Source of the DNA: Acidobacteriota bacterium
Lineage (GTDB): Bacteria > Acidobacteriota > Terriglobia > Bryobacterales > Bryobacteraceae
Reading direction: 5' to 3'
Assembly (NCBI GenBank): GCA_947505565.1
Contig: CANNLB010000261.1
Coordinates: 1 to 5,418, forward strand
Length of the DNA stretch: 5,418 nt
Each line of letters begins with the position of its first letter. Within the stretch, counting starts at the first letter, position 1. The notes under the pieces are model-generated. The model was given only the letters and a program-made list of their open reading frames with translations. It did not search any database and was not told the DNA's origin. Positions 5,388 to 5,418 of the stretch are shown piece after piece. Position numbers and translations under genes: made by a program.

Positions 5388-5418
5388 ATGGTTACCACCG
5401 TGATTCGCTTTCTACGCC
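5388..5418 (+). CDS. Possible start of a gene running off the window
   Basis: ATG at 5388 opens ten codons (MVTTVIRFLR) to the window end without a stop. The bases directly before it (CTCCCTGATAGC) hold no good Shine-Dalgarno; the nearest purine-rich stretch (GAAGTGAGAAAG) is rather far upstream. In-frame GTG at 5400 is an alternative start. Ten codons are too few to judge coding nature or product, so this is only a pointer to the next window. Confidence 0.2.
   Translation, partial: MVTTVIRFLR

Overview
The window looks like chromosome from a GC-rich bacterium, most likely an Acidobacteriota member of the Bryobacterales/Solibacter type. That is an inference. It rests on a Tat-exported Gfo/Idh/MocA oxidoreductase next to a secreted DUF1080 protein (a pairing common in Acidobacteriota, Planctomycetota and Verrucomicrobiota), on the C-ending codon style, and on long unoccupied stretches holding gene relics. 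No rRNA, tRNA, CRISPR array or intact mobile element is visible.

Layout. Positions 1-1983 hold a two-gene minus-strand operon. A small secreted DUF1080 (3-keto-glycoside hydrolase/lyase-like) gene comes first and a Tat-signal Gfo/Idh/MocA oxidoreductase second, with a GC-rich hairpin just after the second stop. A 41-bp divergent spacer (1984-2024) carries a perfect TATAAT facing the DUF1080 gene and a strong GGGGGAG ribosome site facing the other way. Positions 2025-4165 hold a plus-strand pair of polytopic membrane proteins. They are translationally coupled through a TTGA stop/start overlap. Both begin with a similar soluble helical module, and the second ends in a Gly-rich tail like those of TPM/DUF2207-type proteins.

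From 4166 to the end there is no convincing intact gene. The main content is a decayed aminoglycoside 3-N-acetyltransferase (AAC(3)) gene on the minus strand (about 4982 to 4455). It is recognisable only when three reading frames are joined, and it has three in-frame TAG stops, a large internal deletion and two frame breaks. Beyond it, at 5249-5329, is a 75-bp array of five 15-bp units, the first inverted and four in direct tandem, bounded by 19-bp perfect inverted arms. A possible gene start at 5388 runs off the window.

Function. The minus-strand operon fits oxidation and cleavage of 3-keto sugars outside the cytoplasm. The plus-strand pair has no assigned function; its two proteins probably act together in the inner membrane. 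The most informative unannotated signals are the AAC(3) relic and the inverted/tandem repeat array. I found no convincing evidence of a wholly new multi-gene system.
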